From Spirosoma sp. KUDC1026 (GTDB lineage: Bacteria; Bacteroidota; Bacteroidia; Cytophagales; Spirosomataceae): DNA of 64,000 nucleotides. The notes under the pieces were generated by a model. That model was given only the letters and a program-made list of their open reading frames with translations, was not told the origin of the DNA and did no database searches. Shown here one piece after another: positions 1-8,341 of this stretch. The stretch covers positions 4,958,001 to 5,022,000 of the forward strand of contig NZ_CP056032.1 of the NCBI RefSeq assembly GCF_013375035.1, written 5' to 3'. The translations under genes were made by a program, and so were the position numbers. Positions within the stretch are counted from its first letter, which is position 1. Each line of letters starts with the position of its first letter.

Positions 1-1
1 T

Positions 2-361
2 GAGATAGAGACCGATTTAGAGAAACTGGTTTACACCATGAAAACGCTCCATACGACCGAACCAACACAATATCCAGCTTTTTGGAATGAGGAATGGCTT
101 AAACGTGCCATTGACGAATTGGACACTCGGAAGATGACTCCAGAAGAACGAGCGTATTTTGCTCGTGTAACAGCAGCCAACGCAGAAGCGGTAAAAGCAG
201 AAAAGCAAAAGATTCGAGAAGCTGTTGAGCAAAAGGAAACCGAAGCCGTAACTAAAGCGCTCAAAGGCGGAAAGCTTACTATAGAGGAGATTGCAGAATA
301 CATCGGTACTTCTATTGATTTCGTACTCGAAGTCCAGCGAAGCATTAGCAGAAACTCGTAA
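2..361 (+). CDS. 3' end of an Rpn-type recombination-promoting nuclease / PD-(D/E)XK transposase-like protein (partial)
   Basis: The reading frame is open from the left edge of the window to a TAA stop, so the gene begins outside the window; the internal ATG at position 38 is not a convincing start. The visible 119 residues are the charged, helical tail typical of Rpn-family proteins from Bacteroidota: a conserved stretch reading MTPEERAYFARVTAANAE, then a Lys/Glu-rich helix and a short helical end (LTIEEIAEYIGTS) that resembles a small HTH-like element. The PD-(D/E)XK catalytic domain would lie upstream and is not seen. Rpn proteins are DNA endonucleases that raise RecA-independent recombination and occur as many dispersed copies. 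The family call rests on the tail alone. Confidence 0.55.
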   Translation, partial: EIETDLEKLVYTMKTLHTTEPTQYPAFWNEEWLKRAIDELDTRKMTPEERAYFARVTAANAEAVKAEKQKIREAVEQKETEAVTKALKGGKLTIEEIAEYIGTSIDFVLEVQRSISRNS

Positions 362-573
362 GTCACCTTCCGGGCAACAGTGTACAAGTTGCAAGAGCAA
401 CGCCAATAGCCCTGCCGTTCATGTCCGTAATTCGCTATCAGCCTCCTGTGGTCGTTGGGCTCTTTCTGCTCCCAATAGCCTTGAGCGAAGTTAAATATAT
501 GAGCTTAGTGTCTTTTGTTTGACTATCAACAACTTACCCAATATTCCAAACTCCTCTTACGATCAATACTTCT

Positions 574-831
574 ATGCTTTCCAATAAGGACTATTCCCAA
601 ATGACACTTAACGAATTGGTGTCGGAAGAGAAAAAGATGAACTCACAAAAAACTCCATTTGCGCTGTTCATTGGTGGTTTAGTTGGCGTTGCTGTTTGGT
701 CCACTACCCACCAAGGAGGTTTTATAATGACTATCCTTTTACTGATTAGTGCTGTTTTATCGGGCAACGTATATTCAAGAAATCTGAAGAGCGTGCAGGC
801 AGAAATAAGTCGCAGAGATAGTGTCGGTTAA
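574..831 (+). CDS. Small two-helix membrane protein, hypothetical
   Basis: This 85-residue protein begins with a charged amphipathic stretch (residues 1-27, with SEEKKMNSQK), followed by two hydrophobic segments of about 18 residues each (roughly 28-45 and 50-67) and a charged tail. The pattern matches small, uncharacterised Bacteroidota membrane proteins that occur next to other orphan genes. No catalytic motif is visible. It stands alone, with about 210 bases of unassigned sequence upstream and 260 downstream. It is probably a real gene because the hydrophobicity pattern is clean, but no function can be assigned. Confidence 0.55.
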   Translation: MLSNKDYSQMTLNELVSEEKKMNSQKTPFALFIGGLVGVAVWSTTHQGGFIMTILLLISAVLSGNVYSRNLKSVQAEISRRDSVG

Positions 832-1092
832 TTAGCTTCTAAGTACCTGATTTCGACGAATAGTCGGTAATTCCCCACTATCAGCCCTGTGTACGCTGGA
901 AACAAAAAAGTTGTGCGTGAACAAAGCTCCGGGCGACAAGGTGACCGGCTCGATATATAAGCGTTTTGTTCGTTAGCCAGAACCCGGGTGACCAGTAAAA
1001 TCCTTCAAATGATAAGGTTTTTTGCCTCTTGCTAAGTCTTTACGCTCCTGTATAATTCCTTTTGGTATTTATACAGTGTCTATTCCTACACC

Positions 1093-1620
1093 ATGAATCA
1101 ACGCATAGCATTTGACCTGAGGCCCTGGACAAAGAATGACTTAGGCAGTTTAGTTCGGTACGCCAATAATCGGCACATTGCCCAGAATATGACCGACAAG
1201 TTTCCGCATCCGTACACGGAAACCGATGGGCTGTCATTCATTGACTTCGCCACGGCAGACAGCCCGATTCACCTGTTCGCGATAGACGTTGATACAGAAG
1301 CGGTTGGCGGGATTGGCATTCATCCTCAAACGGACATTCACCGAAAGAACGCAGAGCTTGGCTATTGGCTGGCCGAGCCTTTTTGGGGAAAAGGTATTAT
1401 CAGCGCAGCTATACGCCGAATTGTTGACTTTGCCTTTGACACGTATGATGTAGACAGGGTTTTCGCCAGACCATTCGGCACGAACGTAGCGTCCCAGCGA
1501 GCCCTTCAAAAGAACGGTTTCGTATTGGAAGCCCATTTCAAAGGGACGCTATACAAAAATGGGGAATATATAGATGAATTGGTTTATGCTGTGAGACGGC
1601 AAACCTGGAAGAACGATTAA
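1093..1620 (+). CDS. GNAT family N-acetyltransferase (RimJ/RimL type)
   Basis: This 175-residue protein covers one complete GNAT fold. The N-terminal part (FDLRPWTKNDLGSLVRYANN) is typical of the Acetyltransf_3/RimL group. The acetyl-CoA binding motif A is seen around residues 93-112 as LGYWLAEPFWGKGIISAA, with the usual pattern of a small loop before the helix. The tail ends with GTLYKNGEYIDELVYA, the conserved C-terminal strand of this group. Such enzymes move an acetyl group from acetyl-CoA to an amine, either a ribosomal protein N-terminus or a small molecule; the substrate cannot be read from sequence. The gene is monocistronic, with no shared promoter with its neighbours. Confidence 0.88.
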   Translation: MNQRIAFDLRPWTKNDLGSLVRYANNRHIAQNMTDKFPHPYTETDGLSFIDFATADSPIHLFAIDVDTEAVGGIGIHPQTDIHRKNAELGYWLAEPFWGKGIISAAIRRIVDFAFDTYDVDRVFARPFGTNVASQRALQKNGFVLEAHFKGTLYKNGEYIDELVYAVRRQTWKND

Positions 1621-1801
1621 TAAAGCCTGGTGACCCGTGTCGTAGAAAATAGGTTGCACGTATCGCCGGAAAGTTACCGGCCCAACTCAGCGAATGCATA
1701 CGGGTTGGCCTGGGCTTATTTCTAGCACGTAGCATCACGGTCAGTACCTATCGCGCTAGAACCTTTGTTCAGTCAACACATAGCCAAACAGCCAACAAAA
1801 A

Positions 1802-2284
1802 ATGACACTACAATCAGTTTTAGTAATCCTTGTTCTGCTTTTTGCCTTAAAAGCAAATGCCCAAGTCCCGCCTGCAAACAAATACGACAATTCGTCCTTT
1901 CCCGAAGATAGAAAAGCGATTGAGCTGTTAAGCAGGAAAAATGACAGTACTCGGTTCAATAACGACGACTACATTGCCGTCGGCCCAGAGGGACGAATAT
2001 CCTACGGCTTCGATGAGTGGAAAAAGGGATTCCAAGAGGAAGGGGCAACATTTAAGTCGGCCAAACCTGTGCCGGGCACCACTATTCTGCGTATTTACAA
2101 CGGGGACGCGGCCGTGAAAAACTTTGTCCTCGACGTCGTTTTTGCTACGACAAAAGGCGATTTCCCGATACGAGTTGTTCGCACAGAAACGTATATCAAA
2201 CAGAAGGGCAAATGGTATTTTGTTGCTGGGCAGGGAACAAGAGTCTTGTCAAAGGAAGAATACGACGAGCACATGAAACGATAA
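1802..2284 (+). CDS. Secreted SnoaL-like / DUF4440 (NTF2-fold) protein
   Basis: The protein has 160 residues. Residues 1-20 form a clear signal peptide ending in KANA-Q, so it should be exported to the periplasm. The rest fits a single NTF2-like cone-shaped domain: an N-terminal helix (PEDRKAIELLSRKNDSTRF), a loop with the typical DDYIAVGPEGR segment, and late beta strands (VVRTETYIKQKGKWYFVAGQGT) with the common Y-x-K-x-x-G-K-W-x-x-V pattern of DUF4440. The fold occurs in both enzymes and binding proteins, and no catalytic residues stand out. It is a single gene with an ATG start right before the signal peptide. Confidence 0.75.
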   Translation: MTLQSVLVILVLLFALKANAQVPPANKYDNSSFPEDRKAIELLSRKNDSTRFNNDDYIAVGPEGRISYGFDEWKKGFQEEGATFKSAKPVPGTTILRIYNGDAAVKNFVLDVVFATTKGDFPIRVVRTETYIKQKGKWYFVAGQGTRVLSKEEYDEHMKR

Positions 2285-2365
2285 ACTAACTAAACTCAAT
2301 CATAAAAACCGTTGACTATTTAATTAATAATCTCTTATTCGCTCACATTCATCTATCTTATTCTT

Positions 2366-2953
2366 ATGAAGACATCTGTACTATTCACGTTTGTTATTCT
2401 TTTGGGAGCTATCCTTTTTCTAGCCGGTTTCTCAACAAAAACACCCAAGTCTGTTCCCGTTGTAGCCCACATTCCTCCCGATCAGGCATTGATCAAACGA
2501 GGAGAATACCTGGTCGGTATAATGGGCTGTAACGATTGTCACTCGCCTAAAGTGATGGGCGCTCAGGGGCCCGAACCGGTAGCTGAGCAACTGCTGTCGG
2601 GTTATCCCGCTGACCGTCCTCTCCCAGCCCGGAATGCAGACGCAATGAAAGACTGGGTAATGTTCAACGGCGATAACACAGCCGCGGTAGGCCCCTGGGG
2701 CGTGTCGTTTGCGGCCAATCTGACATCTGACCCTACTACGGGCATTGGTAACTGGACAGAGGAGCAGTTTAAACAGGCACTCACCCAGGGAAAAGCAAAA
2801 GGGCTGGCAACCAATCGAATGTTACTGCCACCAATGCCCTGGACTAACTATCGCAACATAAAGGATGCTGACCTGAAAGCCATTTTTGCTTATCTCAAAT
2901 CGACAAAGCCCGTAGCGAACGTTGTTCCGGCTCCAATCCCTCCTGGCCGGTAG
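2366..2953 (+). CDS. Membrane-anchored c-type cytochrome
   Basis: This 195-residue protein starts with a hydrophobic segment (residues 4-22) that acts as a signal anchor or signal peptide. One haem-attachment site is present at residues 55-59 (CNDCH), and Met157 in the segment LPPMPW is the likely distal haem ligand. The conserved stretches GPWGVSFAANLTSDPTTGIG and MPWTNY, with a C-terminal ADLKAIFAYLKS helix, match the small monohaem cytochrome family that is common in Bacteroidota. It should carry single electrons on the periplasmic side of the membrane. No oxidoreductase partner lies nearby, so its redox partner is unknown. Confidence 0.87.
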   Translation: MKTSVLFTFVILLGAILFLAGFSTKTPKSVPVVAHIPPDQALIKRGEYLVGIMGCNDCHSPKVMGAQGPEPVAEQLLSGYPADRPLPARNADAMKDWVMFNGDNTAAVGPWGVSFAANLTSDPTTGIGNWTEEQFKQALTQGKAKGLATNRMLLPPMPWTNYRNIKDADLKAIFAYLKSTKPVANVVPAPIPPGR

Positions 2954-3095
2954 GCGAAATTTATCGCTGTTTCACTAATCAAATTCAGCTGGGTTAGCAA
3001 CTCTTAGTAGCGATACCCGGCTGATTTTTTTCGTTTTAACTACCTACGTAAGGTACTTGTAAAGGGCGGCAAAGTCAGTTTAATAACTCCCTTTA

Positions 3096-3366
3096 ATGAC
3101 GATCGATCTCCACCTGCTCACCGACATCCGGTTTGCCGAAATCGTTTCGGCGTATCTATACACCGGAAGACGGCACCGATCTGTTGAGCAGTCTGTATTA
3201 CCAGGGCTACGATGCGAATCATTCTCCATCAGCAGCATCTTACGTCAGATTTCTTCGCGCTGAAAACGGGCCTTGCCGGTGAAATCCTGTAGAAGTTTTC
3301 TACCTACCGCGTTCGCCTGGCTATCGTCGGCTTTTGTACGGGATACGCCGGCAAAAGCCTGAACTG
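3096..3366 (+). pseudogene. Decayed DUF4180 gene
   Basis: A DUF4180-like protein can be read only by changing frame twice and passing one amber codon. From the ATG at 3096 the first frame gives MTIDLHLLTDIRFAEIVS. A second frame then gives TPEDGTDLLSSLYYQGYD, and a third gives IILHQQHLTSDFFALKTGL, GEIL, stop, KFSTYRVRLAIVG. The order and spacing match the usual DUF4180 domain of about 115-120 residues, where the stop sits at a normally conserved Gln (CAG to TAG). The far 3' end is no longer recognisable. The gene is therefore dead in this genome. It accounts for most of the otherwise empty stretch before the response regulator. Confidence 0.75.
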
Positions 3367-3547
3367 TCACAAAAAACGCTATACAGTCCGCCCCGGCCCA
3401 GCTCGTAACACATCGGCCTGTTAGTCAGGGGATTCGACAGGGCCGTCAAACACGCTGATACTTTCCTTAGTTTTATGGTTTAGCTGCCAGACCGAGCGCC
3501 TTCTTTTCGGCAGACAATAGCTGGTAGACGAACCCTAACCCTTCTTA

Positions 3548-4222
3548 ATGAAAATATTACTGGTTGAAGATGAAGTAAGTCTGGCATCTTTCATCCGCAA
3601 AGGCATCGAGAGCGAAGGCTACGAGGTTGATCTGGCGTACGACGGGCTGATGGGTCAGCGGCTGGCCGACAATAACAGTTACGATGTCATTGTGCTGGAT
3701 GTTAACCTCCCCTATATCAACGGCTTTGCCCTGTGCGGGTATATCAAACAGGCTTCCCCACGTCAGGCGGTACTGTTGCTGACAGCCCTGGATAGTCTGG
3801 CCGACAAGGAAAGTGGCTTTGACGCGGGGGCTGACGATTACCTGGTCAAGCCGTTTGAGTTTCGCGAGCTGATGCTGCGGATCAAGGCGCTGGCCCGCCG
3901 AACGAATGCCTTTAGGGGGATCAAAACGGTACTGCGTGTAGCCGATCTCGTCCTCGATACCGAAGCCCACACTGTAAACCGCGCCGGACAATTAATTGAA
4001 CTGACCGCCCGTGAGTACGCCCTGCTGGAATACCTGATGATCAATAAAGGGAAGATCGTCAGCCGGATCGACATTGCCGAGAAAGTATGGGATCTGCATT
4101 TCGACACCAATACGAATGTCATCGAAGTGTACGTCAATTACCTGCGCAAGAAAATTGATAAAGACTTCAGTCAGAAGTTACTGCACACAGTTAAGGGAAT
4201 GGGCTATGTTCTGCGGGGCTGA
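3548..4222 (+). CDS. OmpR/PhoB family response regulator
   Basis: This 224-residue regulator has an N-terminal receiver domain (about 1-115) and a C-terminal winged-helix DNA-binding domain (about 128-222). The acidic pocket (Glu7, Asp8), the phosphoacceptor Asp51 (IVLDVNLPYING) and the switch lysine in DDYLVKPF are all present. The C-terminal domain carries the LTAREYALLEYLM and KIVSRIDIAEKVWDL segments typical of the group. It is followed after 2 bases by its sensor kinase, so the two are surely co-transcribed. The nearby RND operons and the arrangement resemble CusR/CzcR-type systems that control cation or drug efflux, but this link is inference only. Confidence 0.93.
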   Translation: MKILLVEDEVSLASFIRKGIESEGYEVDLAYDGLMGQRLADNNSYDVIVLDVNLPYINGFALCGYIKQASPRQAVLLLTALDSLADKESGFDAGADDYLVKPFEFRELMLRIKALARRTNAFRGIKTVLRVADLVLDTEAHTVNRAGQLIELTAREYALLEYLMINKGKIVSRIDIAEKVWDLHFDTNTNVIEVYVNYLRKKIDKDFSQKLLHTVKGMGYVLRG

Positions 4223-4224
4223 TT

Positions 4225-5613
4225 ATGTCAATCAAACACAAACTCATCCTGTGGTTTTCCTCGCTGGTAGCTGGCCTGCTGTTGATTTTTTCGGTGTACG
4301 TATATAGTACTTACGCCAGTTTCCGGCAACGCTCCATCGAAGACCGCCTTGAGCGCAAGGCCCGCGTCACTGAGCAACTGTTGACGCTGCGCGGAATGGT
4401 TGCGGGCAGTGTTATCTCTTCCATGCCCGAACAGACCGAATTTGTTTACTCCCCCGCCGACAGCCTGATCTACAGTAGTGAAACAACGGATGATTTTGTG
4501 ATTCAGCGAGCCTTTCGACAGCGAGTCCGGCGTGAACGACTGGTGAAGTTTCAGTACGAGAGTCCCGGCCACCTGTACCCTAAGGACGGCGTCGCCCTGA
4601 CCTACGCGGGCGTTGCGCCCTCACCCGACGGCAGCGAGTACGTCGCGATTGTTACGGCCTACGATCAGGACGGGTACCAACGGCAGCGGAATTTACGGGA
4701 TCTGTTCATCATTGGTAATGCCGTAGCCATCGGGCTGGTCGTTTTACTGGGGTATTTCTTTTCCCGACAGGCGCTCAAGCCGCTTAACAACCTGATCGGT
4801 CAGATCAACACCCCCACCGCCAGTGCGGCTACCTTCCGCCTGAAGCCCGATAATCCTAGCGACGAGGTTGGCGTGCTGGCTCAGGCTTTTAACGACCTGC
4901 TGACCCGGCAGGAGCGCCTGGTGGAGAATCAACGGTCCTTCATTGCCCAGGCCTCCCACGAGCTTCGAACGCCCCTGACCACTATCAAAGGCTGGCTGGA
5001 AACCTCGCTGCTCTACGATACCGACGTTGATACCCTCAAACGAGGCATGACCCAGGCCATTACGGAACTGGACAAACTGACGGCTTTATCCAACGGCCTC
5101 CTGCAACTCGCCCGAATTGATGGTGTTGATGCACAGCTTGACCGGCACCCCATCGAATTAATTGACATCATCATTGATGCCGCCGACACGCTGGGGCAGC
5201 AGCGGCCGGGGCAGTCGCTATCCGTCCAATTCAGTGATGGTGTTCTTGAACAGCCCACCCCCGTTACGGTGCTGGGTAACGCCCATCTGCTCAAAACGGC
5301 GTTGCTCAATCTGCTGGATAACGCGGCCAAATACTCCAGCGGCCAACCCATTACGCTGCAGTTGGAGATGGATACCGAAGCGCGCGCCCGTGTTCAGATT
5401 GCCGATCAGGGAATCGGTTTGGCACCCGGCGAGGAAGAACGGATTTTACTGCCGCTGGTACGGGGCTCGAACGTGCAGATGATTGGTGGTTTTGGTATTG
5501 GCCTGACGCTCGCTTACCGAATCATTACGCTGCATCAGGGGCAGCTTCGATTCCATCCTCGTCCCGGCGGGGGAACCATCACTGAGGTAATTTTACCCGT
5601 CGAACCAACTTAA
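4225..5613 (+). CDS. Sensor histidine kinase
   Basis: The 462-residue kinase starts 2 bases after the response regulator stop. It has a first membrane helix at about 7-29, a periplasmic sensor region of about 120 residues, a second helix at about 157-177 (IGNAVAIGLVVLLGYFF), a HAMP linker, and a HisKA domain with the phosphorylated His245 in QASHELRTPLTTIKGW. The ATPase domain shows the N box (LLNLLDNAAKYSSG), G1 (DQGIGLAPGEEERI) and G2 (GGFGIGLTLAY). All residues needed for autophosphorylation appear intact. The periplasmic region has no motif that would name its ligand. Together with the regulator it forms a complete two-component system. Confidence 0.93.
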   Translation: MSIKHKLILWFSSLVAGLLLIFSVYVYSTYASFRQRSIEDRLERKARVTEQLLTLRGMVAGSVISSMPEQTEFVYSPADSLIYSSETTDDFVIQRAFRQRVRRERLVKFQYESPGHLYPKDGVALTYAGVAPSPDGSEYVAIVTAYDQDGYQRQRNLRDLFIIGNAVAIGLVVLLGYFFSRQALKPLNNLIGQINTPTASAATFRLKPDNPSDEVGVLAQAFNDLLTRQERLVENQRSFIAQASHELRTPLTTIKGWLETSLLYDTDVDTLKRGMTQAITELDKLTALSNGLLQLARIDGVDAQLDRHPIELIDIIIDAADTLGQQRPGQSLSVQFSDGVLEQPTPVTVLGNAHLLKTALLNLLDNAAKYSSGQPITLQLEMDTEARARVQIADQGIGLAPGEEERILLPLVRGSNVQMIGGFGIGLTLAYRIITLHQGQLRFHPRPGGGTITEVILPVEPT

Positions 5614-6045
5614 TCAACCCACCTACCTACTACTAGCAGTATCAACTGAATCATGTCTTAACGACTCGAGGGAAAAGCTAGAAATAAAATATTGATTTAC
5701 GAGATAGCTGTTTGATACGTTGTTTCAATCAGCATGATACGTTGGTCGTTATCCGCTTATCTCTTTGTAATTCGGGTGTTTTGTGTGCTGCCTCTGCCGC
5801 AGCGTAATGGCAAATTGGATATGCCAAATAAGACAAATTGGCTCTAACACTGGCTGACAAGCTCAAGCTAGGTAGCCTGACGACAAGTTTTCTTGGTGTT
5901 CACCTATAGCCAAGTACCAGTAAATTCGCCTGGCAAGCCTAATAATAAGGCGTCTATCAGCGAGCTAAATAGCCATCGGTACCCCAGCGTTGAACGGCAA
6001 ACAAAATGGGAATGAGGTCCGGTCAAGAGCAACGACCAACCGCCC
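5614..6045. other. Intergenic stretch with no recognisable gene
   Basis: About 430 bases between the kinase and the convergent serine hydrolase. A ten-base word, TGATACGTTG, occurs twice within about 30 bases near 5715-5750. No open frame of note, strong hairpin or mobile-element end was recognised. Confidence 0.4.
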
Positions 6046-7932
6046 TTAGGCCCAGGTTTGAAAGCCGATTAGACCCCAAACACCCATGTAACCTACTACT
6101 AGTAAGGCACTACTAACGGCCATAATCATAAAAATTAAGCTGCTTCGGCTGGCAATCTGCTGGTAGCTTCGAAGCAGACTGATCAGCGCGCTTAAAGCCG
6201 CCAGGGGGCCCAGCAGCGAGCCCGCAAACACCAATAGCGATGGAAGTGAGCGTACACCTAACTCATCACCACCCCCAGCCAAAACAAGCACCATCGTCAG
6301 GTAACTCAGCCCATACACCAATAGACTCGTGCGTACCAGAACGGCACTTGACCGGCGACCTTGGCGTTGCCGCCAGATACCCCCAACCAGCCAGCCTATG
6401 CCCAGTAAAACACAAAGGACGATGAGCAATAGGCACAGGGGTCCCAGCACTACAGGCAGCCACGCCCCGAGCAGTGACGTTTTGATAAGGGCATTCGCGC
6501 TTAACCCGGCGCCGAATGCGCGCACCAGCACAGGCCGGTTGGTCTCGTCGTGCACCAACGTCAGCGATGGGGTGTAGCCCCGCTTCTCCAATCGCAGCAC
6601 CTGTTGAGGACTGATTGGACGGAGTGGGGTGGGTTCACTGCCCAGCCCATCGTAGAGCATCAACTGCCCCCTTTCCTCCTCGACGTGCGCCAGTTCAGTC
6701 AAGCCTAGAAACCAGCCCGTCTTGGCAGTTCGAAAATAGCCTGGGCGGTAATACCCCAGCCAGGCCTCTTTTTGTGCTTTCGAGAAGGCATACGCCGGGG
6801 GAAGGTGTGGGGGTACCGACTGCATCACCCGCTGGAGAATAGCGTCGCGTAGCGCAAAGAAGCTCGGGCCATCGGTGTTGATCAGGAAAATGATCCCCCG
6901 GTCCAGTCCTGCGTGGTAGAGGTAATGCGCCCGAAAGCCCTTGCCCGCCCCATCATGGCCGTGCAGCAAGTGACCCTGGTAAGCCGTCACAAAAGTACCC
7001 AGGCCGTAACCTTGTTGACACCCCGCCTGGCTGGCTAAGCTGGTGCGGGGCGTTTCGAGTCGATCCACCAGGGCGGGGGCCAACAGCTGCTGGCCCCGGA
7101 AGGCACCCCGGCCCATCAGCATCTGCACAAACGGCATAAGCTCCAAGGCTGACACATTCAGCCCCCCCGATGGTCTGGCCAACAGGTGCCAGTAAGCAGC
7201 TTCCTGCTGGTCAGCGCCCACATACCCCGTAGCCAGGTCCGTTAGGGCTGCTCCATTCTGGTGAAAGGTGGCATGTTGCATACCCAGGGGTAAGAAGATG
7301 CGCTGCCGGACAAAGGACTCAAACTCCTGCTTTGTTTTCTTCTCGATAAGGCGAGCCACTACGGGCGCTCCTGCATTGCTGTAGGCCATGAATGTACCGG
7401 GTTGCCAGCGGCAGTGGCGGGACTCGGGGTTAAGGCGGATCCCTTCTGGTAGGGAAACCCTCGGGTTATTGTAGGCATAGGCTTTAAAGGACCAGTCATC
7501 AAAGCCCGCCGTGTGTTCCAGTAAATGAGCGATCCGAACCGGAGCCGTCGCTTGCCAGGGGTTATCGATCTGGATTTCAGGCGCCAGTTTTTCGACCTCG
7601 TCGGAGAGGGTCAATTTACCCTCCTGCACCAGCATCAGGGCGGCCACGGCGACCAGACTCTTGGTAATGGAGGCTACCGGAAAGAGGGTTTGGGCGGTGA
7701 CGGGTGTTTTGGCTTTGCTATTGCGGAAGCCTGCATACCGCTGATAAAGCAGCGAATCTTTGGTGAAGACCAGTACTTGCAGCCCCGGTATTTTGTGGAC
7801 TTTCTGAATACTATCAATTTGACGACTCAGTTGATGAGCAGGTAGGGAGAGGTCCGCTGGCTGGGCGGTGGCATTAAACCAGACCGTCCAGAGCAGTAAA
7901 GGCGTCAGCCAGGAAATAACCCAAGTAGGCAT
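6046..7932 (-). CDS. Membrane-bound serine hydrolase (class C beta-lactamase-like) with C-terminal transmembrane region
   Basis: The ATG at 7932 is preferred because it opens directly into a signal peptide (MPTWVISWLTPLLLWTVWF, ending near NATAQ). A second ATG at 7980 would add 16 unusual residues. In the 628-residue product the active-site motif is SITK (Ser88, Lys91), the second motif is Y-S-N (Tyr184, Asn186), and a late HGHDGAGKG segment supplies the third motif. The last 150 residues hold about four membrane helices, so the enzyme is exported and tethered. Relatives include D-aminopeptidases, esterases and penicillin-binding-protein-like enzymes; the substrate is unknown. It lies opposite to both flanking operons. 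Confidence 0.85.
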   Translation of the reverse strand: MPTWVISWLTPLLLWTVWFNATAQPADLSLPAHQLSRQIDSIQKVHKIPGLQVLVFTKDSLLYQRYAGFRNSKAKTPVTAQTLFPVASITKSLVAVAALMLVQEGKLTLSDEVEKLAPEIQIDNPWQATAPVRIAHLLEHTAGFDDWSFKAYAYNNPRVSLPEGIRLNPESRHCRWQPGTFMAYSNAGAPVVARLIEKKTKQEFESFVRQRIFLPLGMQHATFHQNGAALTDLATGYVGADQQEAAYWHLLARPSGGLNVSALELMPFVQMLMGRGAFRGQQLLAPALVDRLETPRTSLASQAGCQQGYGLGTFVTAYQGHLLHGHDGAGKGFRAHYLYHAGLDRGIIFLINTDGPSFFALRDAILQRVMQSVPPHLPPAYAFSKAQKEAWLGYYRPGYFRTAKTGWFLGLTELAHVEEERGQLMLYDGLGSEPTPLRPISPQQVLRLEKRGYTPSLTLVHDETNRPVLVRAFGAGLSANALIKTSLLGAWLPVVLGPLCLLLIVLCVLLGIGWLVGGIWRQRQGRRSSAVLVRTSLLVYGLSYLTMVLVLAGGGDELGVRSLPSLLVFAGSLLGPLAALSALISLLRSYQQIASRSSLIFMIMAVSSALLVVGYMGVWGLIGFQTWA

Positions 7933-7980
7933 AGTGCATGAGGACAAAAGCGGCTTTTTAAATATACAGAGCCTCATCAC

Positions 7981-8309
7981 TGGTTGATGCGGAGAGTGGC
8001 TTTCAAATTAGTAAATGGTCAATAGCTCGTCTGGTTCTTACTGGGCAACCGATTCGTTGGTCAGTTGCTATGAGTTGGTTGCTTTTCCATTAGCTTATAG
8101 AAATGCACAGAACCTCATCAACAAAAGGGTAGCCTGTTCTGGGTTGACTTTGTCTCTCAAAAACGCTCCTTTTCTTGATCTCCTTAACTATCTATCTTGA
8201 AAAACAGACCATTATAACCAGCCTAGCCGTCAATAACCGCTGCCAGGGCCTGATGATTCATTCTAATATTAACTAATCTACGGCTAATATTCTCCTAATG
8301 GTGGCCCGG
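7981..8309. other. Divergent intergenic region before the efflux operon
   Basis: About 360 bases separate the serine hydrolase from the TolC-like gene. The word CTAATATT occurs twice (around 8262 and 8285) just upstream of the candidate promoter of the efflux operon. OmpR-type regulators often bind such direct repeats, so this is a possible target of the nearby response regulator, as inference only. No other gene was recognised. Confidence 0.3.
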
Positions 8310-8317
8310 TAGCTTTG
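8310..8317 (+). promoter_or_regulatory. Candidate -7 box of the TolC/RND operon
   Basis: TAGCTTTG matches the Bacteroidota -7 consensus TAnnTTTG and lies 25 bases before the ATG at 8342. A matching -33 TTG is not seen at the normal distance. The box overlaps an upstream TTG codon, which argues against that codon as the start. Confidence 0.35.
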
Positions 8318-8341
8318 TCCCTGATCCATTCTATCAGGTTT

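Noticed and set aside
890..1000. Stretch GCGTTTTGTTCGTTAGCC between small accessory genes, recalling an integron attC site, with a second hairpin-like stretch near 1675-1715
   Set aside because: The GTTRRRY and RYYYAAC boxes needed for attC cannot be placed with proper spacing, no integrase is present, and the neighbouring genes do not share such sites.
8015..8200. Open frame of 61 codons upstream of the efflux operon
   Set aside because: No convincing domain, signal peptide or promoter; it is best seen as part of the regulatory region.
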